From positions 1 to 52,942 of the forward strand of contig NZ_JABEQM010000021.1 in the NCBI RefSeq assembly GCF_014174155.1: a stretch of 52,942 bases of DNA, in the 5' to 3' direction. Positions within the stretch are counted from its first letter, which is position 1. Each line of letters opens with the position of its first letter. Of this stretch, positions 1 through 9,264 are shown piece after piece. Made by a program: the position numbers and the translations under genes. The notes below the pieces were generated by a model. The model was not told the origin of the DNA and did no database searches. It saw only the letters and a program-made list of their open reading frames with translations. The DNA is from Gluconacetobacter tumulisoli (lineage in GTDB: Bacteria; Pseudomonadota; Alphaproteobacteria; Acetobacterales; Acetobacteraceae).

Positions 1-111
1 CGCGTAGGTCAGGCAGTCCACATTGACCACCTCGTGCCCCGTAAACCCGATCAGACGGCGCACAACCGCCGAACCAATGAACCCGCAACCGCCCGTCACT
101 AGAATCCGCAT
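1..111 (-). CDS. rfbB: dTDP-glucose 4,6-dehydratase, N-terminal fragment (cut by window edge)
   Basis: Only the first 37 codons are inside the window; the gene continues to the left. The translation begins [20 protein letters not shown] and shows the Rossmann NAD-binding glycine motif TGGxGFIGS at residues 6-14, followed by the [10 protein letters not shown] strand that is characteristic of RmlB/RfbB. The family converts dTDP-glucose to dTDP-4-keto-6-deoxyglucose, an early step of dTDP-rhamnose synthesis for surface polysaccharide. It is divergent from the PLP enzyme at 234. A related sugar-nucleotide epimerase is the main alternative, because the catalytic YxxxK region is not visible. Confidence 0.8.
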   Translation of the reverse strand, partial: MRILVTGGCGFIGSAVVRRLIGFTGHEVVNVDCLTYA

Positions 112-233
112 GGAAGTCCCCGGTTTCGAAAGATCCGCGATGCCCCGCGCGTCCGCATGGCGAAGGCGCAGGGTGCGGAATTGATGACCCTGCCGCGTGC
201 GCGCATAGTGATGACGGCAACAGGGATTTTCAT

Positions 234-2324
234 GTGCTCGCCGAACAGCTGACCCAGGATCTGATCTCCGTCCTCGAACGCCCCGACCTGCGCGTGATCG
301 CGGGTGCGCGGCATATCGCCCTGGATTCGGCGCTGGAGACGCCGTTCCGGGTCGACGCCGACGGCGGGGTCGTTTTGGGAGCACCGTGCCTGGCGCCGCC
401 CGGCGTCGCGTCGTTCTTCCTGCGCCACGCGCTGGAACTGGCCCGGCTGCTGGAAATCGCGTCGGTGGACCCGGTCCTGGCGGGGATGTGCGCCGCCCGG
501 ACCGCCGCCCTGTTCCGGACCCTCGACGTCGTGGATGAAGGCGCCGGCGGGCAGGCGGCATGGTGCGCCGACATGGCCGGCGATGTTCCGCCCTCCGCCG
601 CGTGCCTCGGGGCGGTGTGGGCGATGCTCGCCCCGTTGCAGCCGTCGGCCGGCGTACCGGCCGACGGCTTCGCCGCCCTGCGGGTGCGGCTGACGGACCT
701 GTGGCCCCTGCTGGGCCCGGCCGAGGCCCTGATGGCCGAAGGGGGGGATGGGCGCCTGGCCATCGACCCGGCGACCGGGCTCAATCATTACGGATGTTCC
801 CACCGGCCGCGCCCGTGGGCGGTCACCTTCGCGTCCTCGACGGCTTCGTCCCTGTCGGAACGCGGCTTCGCGGGGGCCGAGGCCGCGCGCCTGCGGCTGG
901 TGACGGAATGCGTCGCCGGACGGGGCGATGCCGGGCGCACGGAGCTGGTGCGTGACCTGCACGCGCAGATCGCCGCGCATTTCCATCTTGCCGATGACGA
1001 GGGCGTGGTGCTGGCCCCGTCCGGAACGGATTGCGAACTGGACGCTCTGGTCCTCGCTGCGCTGGCACCTGGTGGACATCCGGTCAGCAATATCCTTCTG
1101 GCCCCCGAGGAAACCGGGAGTGGCGTACCGTTAGCGGCAAAAGGTTGCCATTTCGCCAACGACACGGCGCTGGGTGCGCAGGTGGAGAAGGGCCGGCTGA
1201 TCGACGGCTTCCCGGCGGATACGATGCTGCTGTCGGTACCCCTGCGCGGCTCCGACGGCGCGCTGCGCCCGGCCGGCGATGTCGATCGCGACTGCGTGCT
1301 GCTGGCACGGCACGCACGCGCCGCCGGCCGGCATGTCCTGTTGCACCGGCTGGACCTGTCGAAGACCGGGCTGCTGGCGCCGGGGACGGCGGTGCTGGAC
1401 GGCCTGACGGCGGGGGACAACCCGCCGGACATCGTGGTCGACGCCTGCCAGGCCCGGCTGGATCCCTGCCGGGTGCGCGATTATCTGGATCGCGGCTGGA
1501 TGGTGATGGTCACCGGGTCCAAATTCTTCACCGGACCACCCTTCTGCGGCGCGTTGCTGCTGCCTGCCCGGATGGCGGCGCGGCTGGGGCATGGGCGCCT
1601 GCCGGCGGGTCTGGCGCAGTACAGCCATCGCGGGGCATGGCCTGACTGTCCCGCCGGGCGGGTGCTGCCCGCGGGCGAGAATATCGGCCTGGCCCTGCGC
1701 TGGTCCGCGGCGCTGGCGGAAATGACAGCCCTGCGGGCCATCCCCCGCGCGGTGGTGCGCGACCGGCTGAACCGTTTCCTGACGGCGGTCGAACGGGCGA
1801 TCGACGCCAGCCCCGACCTCGCGCGCCTGCCGGCGCCGTCGCCGGCGCGGCCGCCCCTGGCCGATGCCTGGGACGACCGGCCGACCATCCTGTCCTTCTT
1901 CGTGCGCGATCCGGCGGGGGCCGGCGCTTCGTTCGTGCCCCTGTCGCTGGAGGATGCGCGCGCCCTCTATCGCTGGCTGAACACCGATCTGTCGCGGCTG
2001 GTCCCGCCGGATGCGGACCGCGCCCTGGCCAGCCTGCTGTGCCATGTCGGCCAGCCGGTTCCGCTGCCGCATGACGGGCGGCCCGACGGCCTGGCGGGGG
2101 CGCTGCGCCTGTCGGCGGGGGCGCGCCTGGTGTCGGGCGAGCCGTCGCATGACGGGCTGGTTCCCGACAGGCGCATGGATCGGGAAATCGGCGATGCGCT
2201 GCGGGTCGTGGCCAAGATCGGGCTGATCCTTCGGCACTGGCCCGCCATTGCGCGGGCCGACCCGGTACAGACCTACGCCCCGCATCCGGTTATGGATGGC
2301 GACGCACCATTGCCCCGCTGCTGA
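234..2324 (+). CDS. Uncharacterised PLP-dependent fold-type-I enzyme
   Basis: A 696-residue protein starting at GTG 234; no ATG lies in frame upstream. The core resembles class V-like PLP enzymes. A candidate cofactor-binding Asp and Gln occur as D403-A-C-Q406, and the candidate Schiff-base lysine is K430 in [10 protein letters not shown], the same DAxQ...SK..xGP spacing logic as in cysteine desulfurase-type enzymes. Residues 1-240 and 530-696 do not match a family I recognise, so the protein is much longer than a simple aminotransferase (about 400 residues). The next gene, a histidine phosphatase, follows after 12 bases, so the two are probably co-transcribed. Reaction and substrate are unknown; decarboxylase, lyase or aminotransferase are all possible. 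Confidence 0.75.
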   Translation: MLAEQLTQDLISVLERPDLRVIAGARHIALDSALETPFRVDADGGVVLGAPCLAPPGVASFFLRHALELARLLEIASVDPVLAGMCAARTAALFRTLDVVDEGAGGQAAWCADMAGDVPPSAACLGAVWAMLAPLQPSAGVPADGFAALRVRLTDLWPLLGPAEALMAEGGDGRLAIDPATGLNHYGCSHRPRPWAVTFASSTASSLSERGFAGAEAARLRLVTECVAGRGDAGRTELVRDLHAQIAAHFHLADDEGVVLAPSGTDCELDALVLAALAPGGHPVSNILLAPEETGSGVPLAAKGCHFANDTALGAQVEKGRLIDGFPADTMLLSVPLRGSDGALRPAGDVDRDCVLLARHARAAGRHVLLHRLDLSKTGLLAPGTAVLDGLTAGDNPPDIVVDACQARLDPCRVRDYLDRGWMVMVTGSKFFTGPPFCGALLLPARMAARLGHGRLPAGLAQYSHRGAWPDCPAGRVLPAGENIGLALRWSAALAEMTALRAIPRAVVRDRLNRFLTAVERAIDASPDLARLPAPSPARPPLADAWDDRPTILSFFVRDPAGAGASFVPLSLEDARALYRWLNTDLSRLVPPDADRALASLLCHVGQPVPLPHDGRPDGLAGALRLSAGARLVSGEPSHDGLVPDRRMDREIGDALRVVAKIGLILRHWPAIARADPVQTYAPHPVMDGDAPLPRC

Positions 2325-2336
2325 CCGGATCCGCGC

Positions 2337-3002
2337 ATGACCCAGACTCACGGCCATTTCCTCGATACCCCCAAGCTCCAGCCCGGGGTCACCCGCTTCT
2401 GGATGATCCGCCACGCGCTGGTCGAGGAAAACGCCCGCATGCGGCTCTATGGCGCGCTGGACGTGCCGCTGTGCCCCGACAGCCTGATCGCCCAGCGCCC
2501 GATGTACGAGGCGCTGGCGGCCCGCCTCCCGCGCGAGGCCCTGTGGTTCACGTCCCCGCTGGGGCGGACGCACCGGACGGCCCAGGCGATTCAGGAGGCC
2601 GGATATGGTCCGGTGGACTGGACGGTCGAGCCCGGCTTCACCGAGCAATCGATGGGCGAATGGCACGGGCTGCGCCATCACGAACTGCCCGATTGCCTGA
2701 CGCTGCCGCCGCATCTGTTCTGGTCGGTGTCCGCCAGCGAATGTCCGCCCGGCGGGGAAAGCATGCTGAACGTCTGCGCCCGCGTCGGCGAGACGCTGGA
2801 TCGCCTGGCGCGCCGGCATGCCGGGCAGGACATGGTCGTCGTCAGCCATGGCGGCGCGATCCGGGCGGCGCTGGCGCATGCCCTGCGCGTGCATGCGGAT
2901 ACGGCGCTGCATTTCTCGATCCAGAACCTGTCGCTGACGATCGTGGAGCGCTTCCCCGAGGCCTGGCGCATCGTCACCGTCAACGAGCTTCCGGGGGTCT
3001 GA
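2337..3002 (+). CDS. Histidine phosphatase family protein (RHA variant)
   Basis: A 221-residue phosphoglycerate mutase-like phosphatase. The phospho-accepting histidine motif reads R25-H26-A27 where most members have RHG. The SPLGRTHRTAQA segment supplies the conserved second arginine, EQSMGEWHG supplies the acid region, and SHGGAIRAAL (His171) supplies the second catalytic histidine. Alphaproteobacterial members with RHA are common, so the change is not itself evidence of inactivity. The family includes alpha-ribazole phosphatase (CobC) and many small-molecule phosphatases; nothing nearby belongs to cobalamin synthesis. It sits 12 bases after the PLP enzyme and 73 bases before the malic enzyme. 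Substrate unknown. Confidence 0.85.
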   Translation: MTQTHGHFLDTPKLQPGVTRFWMIRHALVEENARMRLYGALDVPLCPDSLIAQRPMYEALAARLPREALWFTSPLGRTHRTAQAIQEAGYGPVDWTVEPGFTEQSMGEWHGLRHHELPDCLTLPPHLFWSVSASECPPGGESMLNVCARVGETLDRLARRHAGQDMVVVSHGGAIRAALAHALRVHADTALHFSIQNLSLTIVERFPEAWRIVTVNELPGV

Positions 3003-3075
3003 CGCCGGACACCCGCCCGGGACCATTCAAAGAGGCCGCTCAACAGGCCATCCAGTTTTTGGGAGAACGAACAAG

Positions 3076-4722
3076 ATGAACAGACCTGCCCGACAGACCC
3101 TGCGGGGCACGGCGCTGCTGAACGACCCCGCGTTCAACCGGGGCACCGCATTCACACGCGAGGAACGGCGCGCCTACGGGCTGGAGGGCCTGCTGCCCCC
3201 GCAGATCGAGACGTTGGAGCGGCAGGCGGAACGGGTCCAGCGCCATCTGGACGCCAAGCCGACGGATCTGGAACGCTATATCTACCTGTCCGCGCTGGTC
3301 GACCGGAACGAGACCCTATTCTACAAGGTGCTGATGTCCGATCCGGCGCGCTTCGTGCCGATCGTCTACGCCCCCACCCTGGGCGAGGCCTGCAAGGCCT
3401 TCAGCCACATCTACCGCCGCCCCCGGGGCATGTATATCAGCCTGGAGATGAAGGGGCGCATCGCCGAGATCCTGCGCAACTGGCCGGTGTCCGACGTGCG
3501 GTTCATCTGCGTCACCACCGGCGGGCGCATCCTGGGGCTGGGCGACATCGGCGCCAACGGCATGGGCATTCCCATCGGCAAGCTGCAGCTTTATACCGCC
3601 TGCGCCGCGGTGCCGCCGCAGACGACCCTGCCCATCCAGCTGGATATCGGCACCACCAACGCGGCCCTACGCGCCGATCCGCTCTATCTCGGCCTGCGGC
3701 GCGAGCCGCCGCCGCAGGCGGAACTGGATGCGTTCGTCGCCGAATTCGTCGCCGCCGTGCAGGAGGTCTTTCCCGCCTGCTGCATCCATTTCGAGGACTG
3801 GAAGGGCACGGACGCCATCCGCTACCTGGAACAGTACCGCGACCGCGTGCTGTGCTACAACGACGACATCCAGGGCACTGCGTCGGTGACCCTGGCCGGC
3901 CTGATCACCGCCCTGCGGATCAAGGACGAGAAACTGTCGGACCAGACCTTCCTGTTCTACGGCGCGGGCTCGTCGGCGCTGGGCACGTCCGACCTGCTGG
4001 TGAAGGCGATGCAGGCCGAGGGCCTGTCGCAGGCCGAGGCCCGGGCGCGGATCACCATGATGGACGTCCGGGGCCTGATCGAACCCTCGCGCACCGACCT
4101 GAGCGACGAGCAGCGCCGCTATGCCCACGTGGCCGAGCCCACGCGCGACCTGCCCGCCACCGTCCGCCGGGTGCGCCCCAGCGTGCTGATCGGGGTATCC
4201 ACCGCTGGCGGGGCCTTCACGCGCGAAGTCGTGTCGCTGATGGCCGAGATCAACGTGCGGCCGGTGATCTTCCCGCTGTCGATTCCCCATTCCGAATGCA
4301 CGGCCGAACAGGCCTATGCATGGTCGGACGGGCGGGCGCTGTACGCGGCCGGGGTGCAGTTCCCCCAGGTTACGCGCGGCGAGGCGGTCTTCCGTCCCGG
4401 GCAGGCCAATAATTTCTATATCTTCCCCGGCCTGGGGCTGGCGACCTATGCGACCAGGCCGCGCCTGATCACCGACGCCCTGATCATCGAGGCGGCGCAT
4501 GCCCTGGCCGACCAGGTCGACGTGACGGCGCAGGCGCGCGGCATGCTCTATCCGCCGCAAAGCCAGATCCTGGAGGTCCAGATCACCTCGGCCTGCCGCC
4601 TGGCCGAATATATCTTCGCGTCCGACATGGCGCAGGTGGACCGCCCTGCCGATATCCGCTCGTGGATCGAGGGCATGACCTACAGCCCGGTCTACGATCC
4701 GGAACCCGGACTGGCGGACTGA
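3076..4722 (+). CDS. maeA: NAD-dependent malic enzyme
   Basis: A 548-residue malate dehydrogenase (oxaloacetate-decarboxylating), converting malate to pyruvate, CO2 and NAD(P)H in the cytosol. The long-form malic enzyme signature is present: GDIGANGMGIPIGKLQLY around residues 156-173, the FEDWKGTDAIRYL segment and the metal-binding CYNDDIQGTASVT near 263. A Rossmann segment FLFYGAGSSALGTSDL follows, and the C-terminus is the usual NAD-binding domain. Length matches the SfcA/MaeA family. It has its own upstream gap of 73 bases. In an acetic acid bacterium with flux through C4 acids it would supply pyruvate. Cofactor preference (NAD versus NADP) is inferred from family membership. Confidence 0.93.
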   Translation: MNRPARQTLRGTALLNDPAFNRGTAFTREERRAYGLEGLLPPQIETLERQAERVQRHLDAKPTDLERYIYLSALVDRNETLFYKVLMSDPARFVPIVYAPTLGEACKAFSHIYRRPRGMYISLEMKGRIAEILRNWPVSDVRFICVTTGGRILGLGDIGANGMGIPIGKLQLYTACAAVPPQTTLPIQLDIGTTNAALRADPLYLGLRREPPPQAELDAFVAEFVAAVQEVFPACCIHFEDWKGTDAIRYLEQYRDRVLCYNDDIQGTASVTLAGLITALRIKDEKLSDQTFLFYGAGSSALGTSDLLVKAMQAEGLSQAEARARITMMDVRGLIEPSRTDLSDEQRRYAHVAEPTRDLPATVRRVRPSVLIGVSTAGGAFTREVVSLMAEINVRPVIFPLSIPHSECTAEQAYAWSDGRALYAAGVQFPQVTRGEAVFRPGQANNFYIFPGLGLATYATRPRLITDALIIEAAHALADQVDVTAQARGMLYPPQSQILEVQITSACRLAEYIFASDMAQVDRPADIRSWIEGMTYSPVYDPEPGLAD

Positions 4723-4733
4723 GGTCGGCGGAC

Positions 4734-4849
4734 GGAAAGGCCGGGCTCCGCCCGCACCCGGCAAGGGCCTCGGCCCTTGCATCCCATTTGTTTATCCCTG
4801 ATCGGGGTCCTGGGCCCCAGGCCCTGGTGAGTTCGGGCAACGCCCGATC
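4734..4849. repeat. Dispersed hairpin repeat, modules A (inverted) + B
   Basis: Fills the gap between the convergent maeA and tyrA. The left half is an inverted copy of module A: the hairpin arms gcaagggcc/ggcccttgc and the arms cgggc/gcccg. The right half is module B: gatcggggtcc, gggccccaggccc, then the arms cgggcaacgcccg. The module B arm runs right up to the tyrA stop codon (complement of 4848-4850). Probably acts as a bidirectional terminator. Confidence 0.8.
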
Positions 4850-5783
4850 AGGCCTGGCGGTTTTCGATCAGGCTGCGGCGGATGCGCCGTCCGCGTTCGA
4901 TCCGGTCGACGATGAACGCCTCGTCGCCCCAGCGGATGGCGCGGGCCATGGCCTGCGCGTCCTCGGTGAAGCGGGCCAGCATTTCCAGCAGCGCCTCGCG
5001 GTTGTTCAGGAAGATGTCCCGCCACATCACCGGGTCGGACGCCGCGATGCGGGTGAAATCGCGGAAGCCCGAGGCTGCGAAATCCAGCACTTCCGACCGG
5101 GTTTCGTCCGCCAGGTCGTCGGCGGTGCCGCAGATGGTGAAGGCCAGCAGATGCGGCAGGTGGCTGACGATCGCGCAGACCCGGTCGTGGTGGGCCGGGT
5201 CCATGACGCGCGTGCGCGCACCCATGCGGTGCCACATTTGCTCGATCAGGTCCGTCGCCGCCGGGGGCGTGTCCGGCAGCGGGGTCAGCAGGCACCAGCG
5301 GTCGTCGAACAGGGTGGCGAACCCGGCATCGGGGCCGGAATGCTCGGTCCCCGCCATCGGGTGCGTCGGCACGAACGGCACGTCGGCGCGCAGCGCCGGC
5401 GTGATGGCGGTCAGGATCGACACCTTGGTCGACCCGACCTCGCTGAGGATGGCGCCGGGCTTCATGGCCGGCAGGATCCGGGTCCCGACCTCGGCCACCG
5501 CGCCGACGGGGACGCACAGGATCACGCAATCGGCGTCGGCGACGGCGCGCATCGGGTCCTGCTCCACCTCATCGGCCAGGTCCAGTTCCGCGACCCGGCG
5601 GCACACGTCGGGGTCGATGTCGCAGGCCACCAGTTCGGCCGCGATCGTGCCGTCCCGCCGCGCGCGGCGCAGGATGGACGACCCGATCAGGCCGGGGCCG
5701 ACGATCGCCAGCCTGCGGAACAGCGGCGCGGAGGAATCCGCCGGGGAAACGGTCAGGGAAGCGGTCGTGGGGGACGCGGTCAT
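4848..5783 (-). CDS. tyrA: Prephenate/arogenate dehydrogenase
   Basis: A 311-residue TyrA-family (TyrC-like) dehydrogenase that oxidatively decarboxylates prephenate or arogenate in tyrosine synthesis. The N-terminal Rossmann motif is GPGLIGSS near residues 29-36; the catalytic region HPMAGTEHSGPDA contains the invariant histidine and is followed by the helical dimerisation domain. No chorismate mutase domain is fused. The start is ATG at 5783; the first 20 residues are low-complexity and a later start is possible. It lies 12 bases downstream of hpnL on the same strand, so the two probably share a transcript. The stop codon abuts a dispersed repeat. Confidence 0.9.
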   Translation of the reverse strand: MTASPTTASLTVSPADSSAPLFRRLAIVGPGLIGSSILRRARRDGTIAAELVACDIDPDVCRRVAELDLADEVEQDPMRAVADADCVILCVPVGAVAEVGTRILPAMKPGAILSEVGSTKVSILTAITPALRADVPFVPTHPMAGTEHSGPDAGFATLFDDRWCLLTPLPDTPPAATDLIEQMWHRMGARTRVMDPAHHDRVCAIVSHLPHLLAFTICGTADDLADETRSEVLDFAASGFRDFTRIAASDPVMWRDIFLNNREALLEMLARFTEDAQAMARAIRWGDEAFIVDRIERGRRIRRSLIENRQA

Positions 5784-5795
5784 GATGGGGCCTGT

Positions 5796-6884
5796 TCAGC
5801 GCGAGCGTTCCGACGCGGCATAGGCCGCGGGCTTCTGGTCGCGCGCCGGGGGAATGGCGCGTTCGCGCTGGCGCAGGACGCGCATTTCCGACGCCTGCCA
5901 TAGCAGCAGGACGGGCACGCCGATCACCAGGTCCCGGCCCCGCCGCAGCAGCGACAGGCCCAGCGACAGCGACGGGTCGATCCCGAAGGCTGATCCCAGC
6001 GCTATGTAGGCCGCTTCCTGCACGCCCAGTCCGGCGGGGACCAGGAACGACGCCGACATGATGCCGCAGGCCACGCCCTCGATGGCGATGGCGCCGGCGA
6101 AGCTCAGATGCGCGCCCAGGAAATAATAGGCGACCCAGACCGTGCCCGCGCTGCCGATCCAGGCGATCACGTGCAGCAGCGCGGCCTCGGCGATACGGCC
6201 GGGATGGGACCAGACCTCGTCCAGGCGCTGCTGCATCGTGTCGGCGCTGCTCAGCATTGCGCTGTGCCATTGCGAGGCAATGTTGCGGCTCAGCCCCCGC
6301 GCGACGCGCTTGAGGATCGTGCCGCCATGCCGCTGCGTCCAGATGAAGCCGCCGATGCCCAGGGCCAGCAGGACGGTGCCGATGATGACCGGCTTGGCGA
6401 ACGGGCTGGATTGCTGGTGCGCGACCAGGAAGACCACGGCCACCAGGACGAAGACGATCTGGCCCAGCACCTCGGTCGTCAGGTCGACGATGTTGGCGCT
6501 GGCGGCCTCGGGCCATTCGACGGGGCGGCCGGTCTGCCGCCGCGCCAGGCCCGAACAGGTCGCGCGGATGCCGATCAGGATGCCGCCCAGCTGCGAGAAC
6601 GGCAGGCAGGTCGCCGCCGCGTCGCGTACCATGCGCGATCCCGTCAGGTGCCCCAGCCCGATCTCGCGGCAAGCCGCGTGCCAGGCAAGACCCAGAATTG
6701 CGTCGACCGCAAGCTGGGCCAGCACGGTCGCGCCGAATCCGACCAATCCGATGGACAGGACGGCCTTCACGACCGACCCCGCGCCGAGCCACGCGGTACA
6801 CCCGGTGATCAGGGCCAATCCCAGGAAGGCCAGCAGGATAGTGAGCTTTTTCAAGGATGGATCGCACTTCGTCTGCCGCACCAT
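5796..6884 (-). CDS. hpnL: HpnL-like hopanoid-associated membrane protein (UPF0104/LPG flippase-like)
   Basis: A 362-residue integral membrane protein with about eight hydrophobic segments, including residues around 13-31, 40-62, 138-156, 168-184, 250-290. It resembles the lysylphosphatidylglycerol synthase transmembrane (UPF0104) superfamily to which HpnL belongs, and it lacks the cytosolic lysyl-transferase domain of MprF. Position supports the assignment: it is divergent from hpnA with a 161-base gap. HpnL is a putative transporter or flippase for hopanoid precursors; that role is inference from the family and context. It is transcribed with tyrA. An unrelated member of the superfamily remains possible. 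Confidence 0.8.
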   Translation of the reverse strand: MVRQTKCDPSLKKLTILLAFLGLALITGCTAWLGAGSVVKAVLSIGLVGFGATVLAQLAVDAILGLAWHAACREIGLGHLTGSRMVRDAAATCLPFSQLGGILIGIRATCSGLARRQTGRPVEWPEAASANIVDLTTEVLGQIVFVLVAVVFLVAHQQSSPFAKPVIIGTVLLALGIGGFIWTQRHGGTILKRVARGLSRNIASQWHSAMLSSADTMQQRLDEVWSHPGRIAEAALLHVIAWIGSAGTVWVAYYFLGAHLSFAGAIAIEGVACGIMSASFLVPAGLGVQEAAYIALGSAFGIDPSLSLGLSLLRRGRDLVIGVPVLLLWQASEMRVLRQRERAIPPARDQKPAAYAASERSR

Positions 6885-7045
6885 GGAGCGTCCTCGGCGG
6901 GGCGTTCCGGCGCATGGGTTGCGCCTGACTTACACCAGAGGAGGGTCTGGCGCCACCATGAGGTGTCGGGATAAATGGAACCCCCGCCGCCCCGCGTTTT
7001 CTCGCGGGCGCGCCTTATGACGTTATCGGAGCACCCGGCCGCATC
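6885..7045. promoter_or_regulatory. Divergent hpnL/hpnA control region with leader hairpin
   Basis: A 161-base gap between divergently transcribed hpnL and hpnA that should carry both promoters. A perfect 6-bp hairpin cccgcg-ttttct-cgcggg lies at 6991-7008, 38 bases before the hpnA start, and could form in its leader. No convincing -35/-10 pair stands out. The ggaac at 6977 followed by cgtt at 6995 has only 13 bases between, too short for an EcfG-type promoter. Confidence 0.4.
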
Positions 7046-8041
7046 ATGACCGCCCCCACGCTTGTTACCGGTGCGACCGGCTTTGTTGGTTCGGCCGTCG
7101 CCCGCAACCTTCTCGAACGCGGACATTCGCTGCGCCTGATGGCGCGCAAGGGGGCGGACCTGACGAATATCCGCGACCTGCCGGCGGAGCTGGTCGAGGG
7201 CGACCTGTCCGCGCCGGCGGGCTTCGCCGCGGCGGTGAAGGGCTGTCGCTACGTCTTCCATGTCGCCGCCGACTACCGGCTGTGGGTGCCCGATCCGGCG
7301 CCGATGATGATGGCGAATGTCGAGGGCACGCGGCAGCTGATGATCGCGGCGCAGGACGCGGGGGTGGAACGGATCGTCTATTGCTCGTCCGTCGCGGCGC
7401 TGGGACTGATCGGCGACGGCAGCGTGTCGGACGAGACCACGCCGGTGCACGAACACGCGGTGATCGGGATCTACAAGCGGTCCAAATACCGCGCGGAGCA
7501 GGAGGTCCTGCGCCTGGTGCGCGAACGCGGCCTGCCGGCGGTGGTGGTCAATCCCTCGACCCCCGTGGGGCCGCGCGACATCAAGCCGACGCCGACCGGG
7601 CAGATGATCCTGGATTGCGCCGCCGGGAAGATGCCCGCCTATGTCGATACCGGCGTCAATATCGTCCATGTCGACGACGTGGCCGAGGGGCACGCGCTGG
7701 CGCTGGAACGCGGCCGCGTGGGCGAGAAATACATCCTGGGCGGCCAGAACTACCTGCTGCGCGACCTGTTCGCCATGACGGCGGACATCGCCGGCGTGCG
7801 GCCGCCGCGCATCAGCCTGCCGCAATCGGTGATCTGGCCGGTGGCGGTCGTTTCGGAATGGCTGTCGCGCGGCTTCGGGATCGCGCCCCGCGTCACGCGC
7901 GAGATGCTGGCCATGTCGCACAAGAAGATGTTCTTTTCCTCGGCCAAGGCCGAGCGTGACCTGGGCTATGCCCCCCGTCCGGCGCGCGCGGCGGTGTCCG
8001 ACGCCATCGACTGGTTCCGCCAGAGCGGCATGCTGGGGTAA
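7046..8041 (+). CDS. hpnA: Hopanoid-associated NAD-dependent sugar epimerase
   Basis: A 331-residue short-chain dehydrogenase/reductase of the extended type. The glycine motif TGATGFVG spans residues 8-15 and the catalytic pair is Y143/K147 in IYKRSKYRA. The ASP/CSSVAAL strand precedes it as expected. HpnA is the first gene of many hopanoid clusters; its substrate is not firmly established and it may act on the sugar-derived side chain. It opens a run of seven co-directional hpn genes, with hpnB starting 13 bases after its stop. Start ATG at 7046. Confidence 0.92.
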   Translation: MTAPTLVTGATGFVGSAVARNLLERGHSLRLMARKGADLTNIRDLPAELVEGDLSAPAGFAAAVKGCRYVFHVAADYRLWVPDPAPMMMANVEGTRQLMIAAQDAGVERIVYCSSVAALGLIGDGSVSDETTPVHEHAVIGIYKRSKYRAEQEVLRLVRERGLPAVVVNPSTPVGPRDIKPTPTGQMILDCAAGKMPAYVDTGVNIVHVDDVAEGHALALERGRVGEKYILGGQNYLLRDLFAMTADIAGVRPPRISLPQSVIWPVAVVSEWLSRGFGIAPRVTREMLAMSHKKMFFSSAKAERDLGYAPRPARAAVSDAIDWFRQSGMLG

Positions 8042-8053
8042 AGGCGCGATCGA

Positions 8054-9229
8054 ATGCTCTGGCTGGTCCTGTCGCTTCTGTCGGTCCTGATCTGGGTCGT
8101 CCTCGTCTTCTTCCATGGCCGGTTCTGGCAGGCCGGCCCGATCCTTTCCCCGGCCCGGCCGGACGGGACCTGCCCCGACGTCTGCATCGTCGTGCCCGCG
8201 CGGGACGAGGCGGAATCTGTTGGGGCCTGCGTGGCCTCGCTGGTGGGTCAGGATTATCCCGGGTCGCTCCGCCTGATCCTGGTGGATGACAACAGCACGG
8301 ACGGCACCGGCGACATCGCCCGCGCGGTGCCCGACCCGCTGGACCGCCTGACGGTGATCACGGGGCAGGCGCGCCCGCCGGCCTGGAGCGGCAAGCTCTG
8401 GGCGGTGGCGCAGGGCGTGGCCGAGGCCCGGCGGCAGGTGCCGGACGAGGCGGGATATGTGTTCCTGACCGACGCGGACATCCGGCACGATCCGGCCCAC
8501 CTCTCCACCCTGGTGGCCAAGGCGCAGGCCGACGGCCTGGACCAGGTATCCGAAATGGTGGAACTGAACTGCCAGAGTGCCGCCGAACACATGCTGGTCC
8601 CGGCCTTCGTCTTCTTCTTCGCGCTGCTGTATCCCTTTGCACGGGTCAATGATCCGCGCAGCCGGGTGGCCGGCGCTGCCGGCGGGTCGATCCTGATCCG
8701 GCGCAGCGCGTTGGCCCGTATCGGCGGGATCGAGTCGCTGCGCGGCGCCCTGATCGACGATTGCACCCTGGCCGCCCGCGTCAAGCGCAGCGGCGGCGGC
8801 CTGTACCTGGGCCACAGCCGGCTGGCCCGCTCGATCCGCCCCTATCCGCATCCGCGCGATATCTGGCGCATGGTGGCGCGCACCGCCTATGTGCAACTGC
8901 GCTATTCGCCGGCCCTGCTGGCGGGAACGGTGCTGGGCATGGCGCTGGTCTGGATCGCGCCGATGCTGTTCGCCCTGTTCGGCCATGGGGTGCCGCGCCT
9001 GCTGGGGGCGCTGGCCTGGGGCGTGTCGATGGCGTCGTTCGTGCCGACCTTGCGCCGGTCCCGCCTGTCGCCGGCCTGGGCGCTGCTGCTGCCGCTGGTG
9101 GCGGTGTTCTATACCGCGGCCACCATCGGCTCGGCCGTCGACCATCACCGCGGACGCGGCGTGGTGTGGAAGAACCGTGCCTACACCGAACCGACCGGGG
9201 CCGGCGACAGCGTCCCTGGCAGGCGGTAG
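8054..9229 (+). CDS. hpnB: Hopanoid biosynthesis-associated glycosyltransferase HpnB
   Basis: A 391-residue family-2 glycosyltransferase. An N-terminal membrane segment occupies residues about 1-20. The GT-A core has VVPARDEAESV and VDDNSTDGT, and the metal-binding DxD is D140-A-D142 in FLTDADIRHD. Hydrophobic segments near residues 185-200 and from about 290 to 365 anchor it in the membrane. HpnB is conserved in hopanoid clusters, but its acceptor is not settled. The gene lies 13 bases after hpnA and 35 before hpnC. Residues after about 375 are polar and rich in glycine and proline, as in the C-terminal tails of relatives. Confidence 0.92.
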   Translation: MLWLVLSLLSVLIWVVLVFFHGRFWQAGPILSPARPDGTCPDVCIVVPARDEAESVGACVASLVGQDYPGSLRLILVDDNSTDGTGDIARAVPDPLDRLTVITGQARPPAWSGKLWAVAQGVAEARRQVPDEAGYVFLTDADIRHDPAHLSTLVAKAQADGLDQVSEMVELNCQSAAEHMLVPAFVFFFALLYPFARVNDPRSRVAGAAGGSILIRRSALARIGGIESLRGALIDDCTLAARVKRSGGGLYLGHSRLARSIRPYPHPRDIWRMVARTAYVQLRYSPALLAGTVLGMALVWIAPMLFALFGHGVPRLLGALAWGVSMASFVPTLRRSRLSPAWALLLPLVAVFYTAATIGSAVDHHRGRGVVWKNRAYTEPTGAGDSVPGRR

Positions 9230-9264
9230 GCAGAGGCCACGGCACGCGATAGTGTCCGCCCGGC

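Noticed and set aside
2409-2417. Loss of activity in the phosphatase because RHG is RHA
   Set aside because: RHA occurs in many active-looking alphaproteobacterial members and the other catalytic residues are present.
6977-6998. ggaac...cgtt as an EcfG-type stress promoter for hpnA
   Set aside because: The spacing is 13 bases where about 16-17 are needed.
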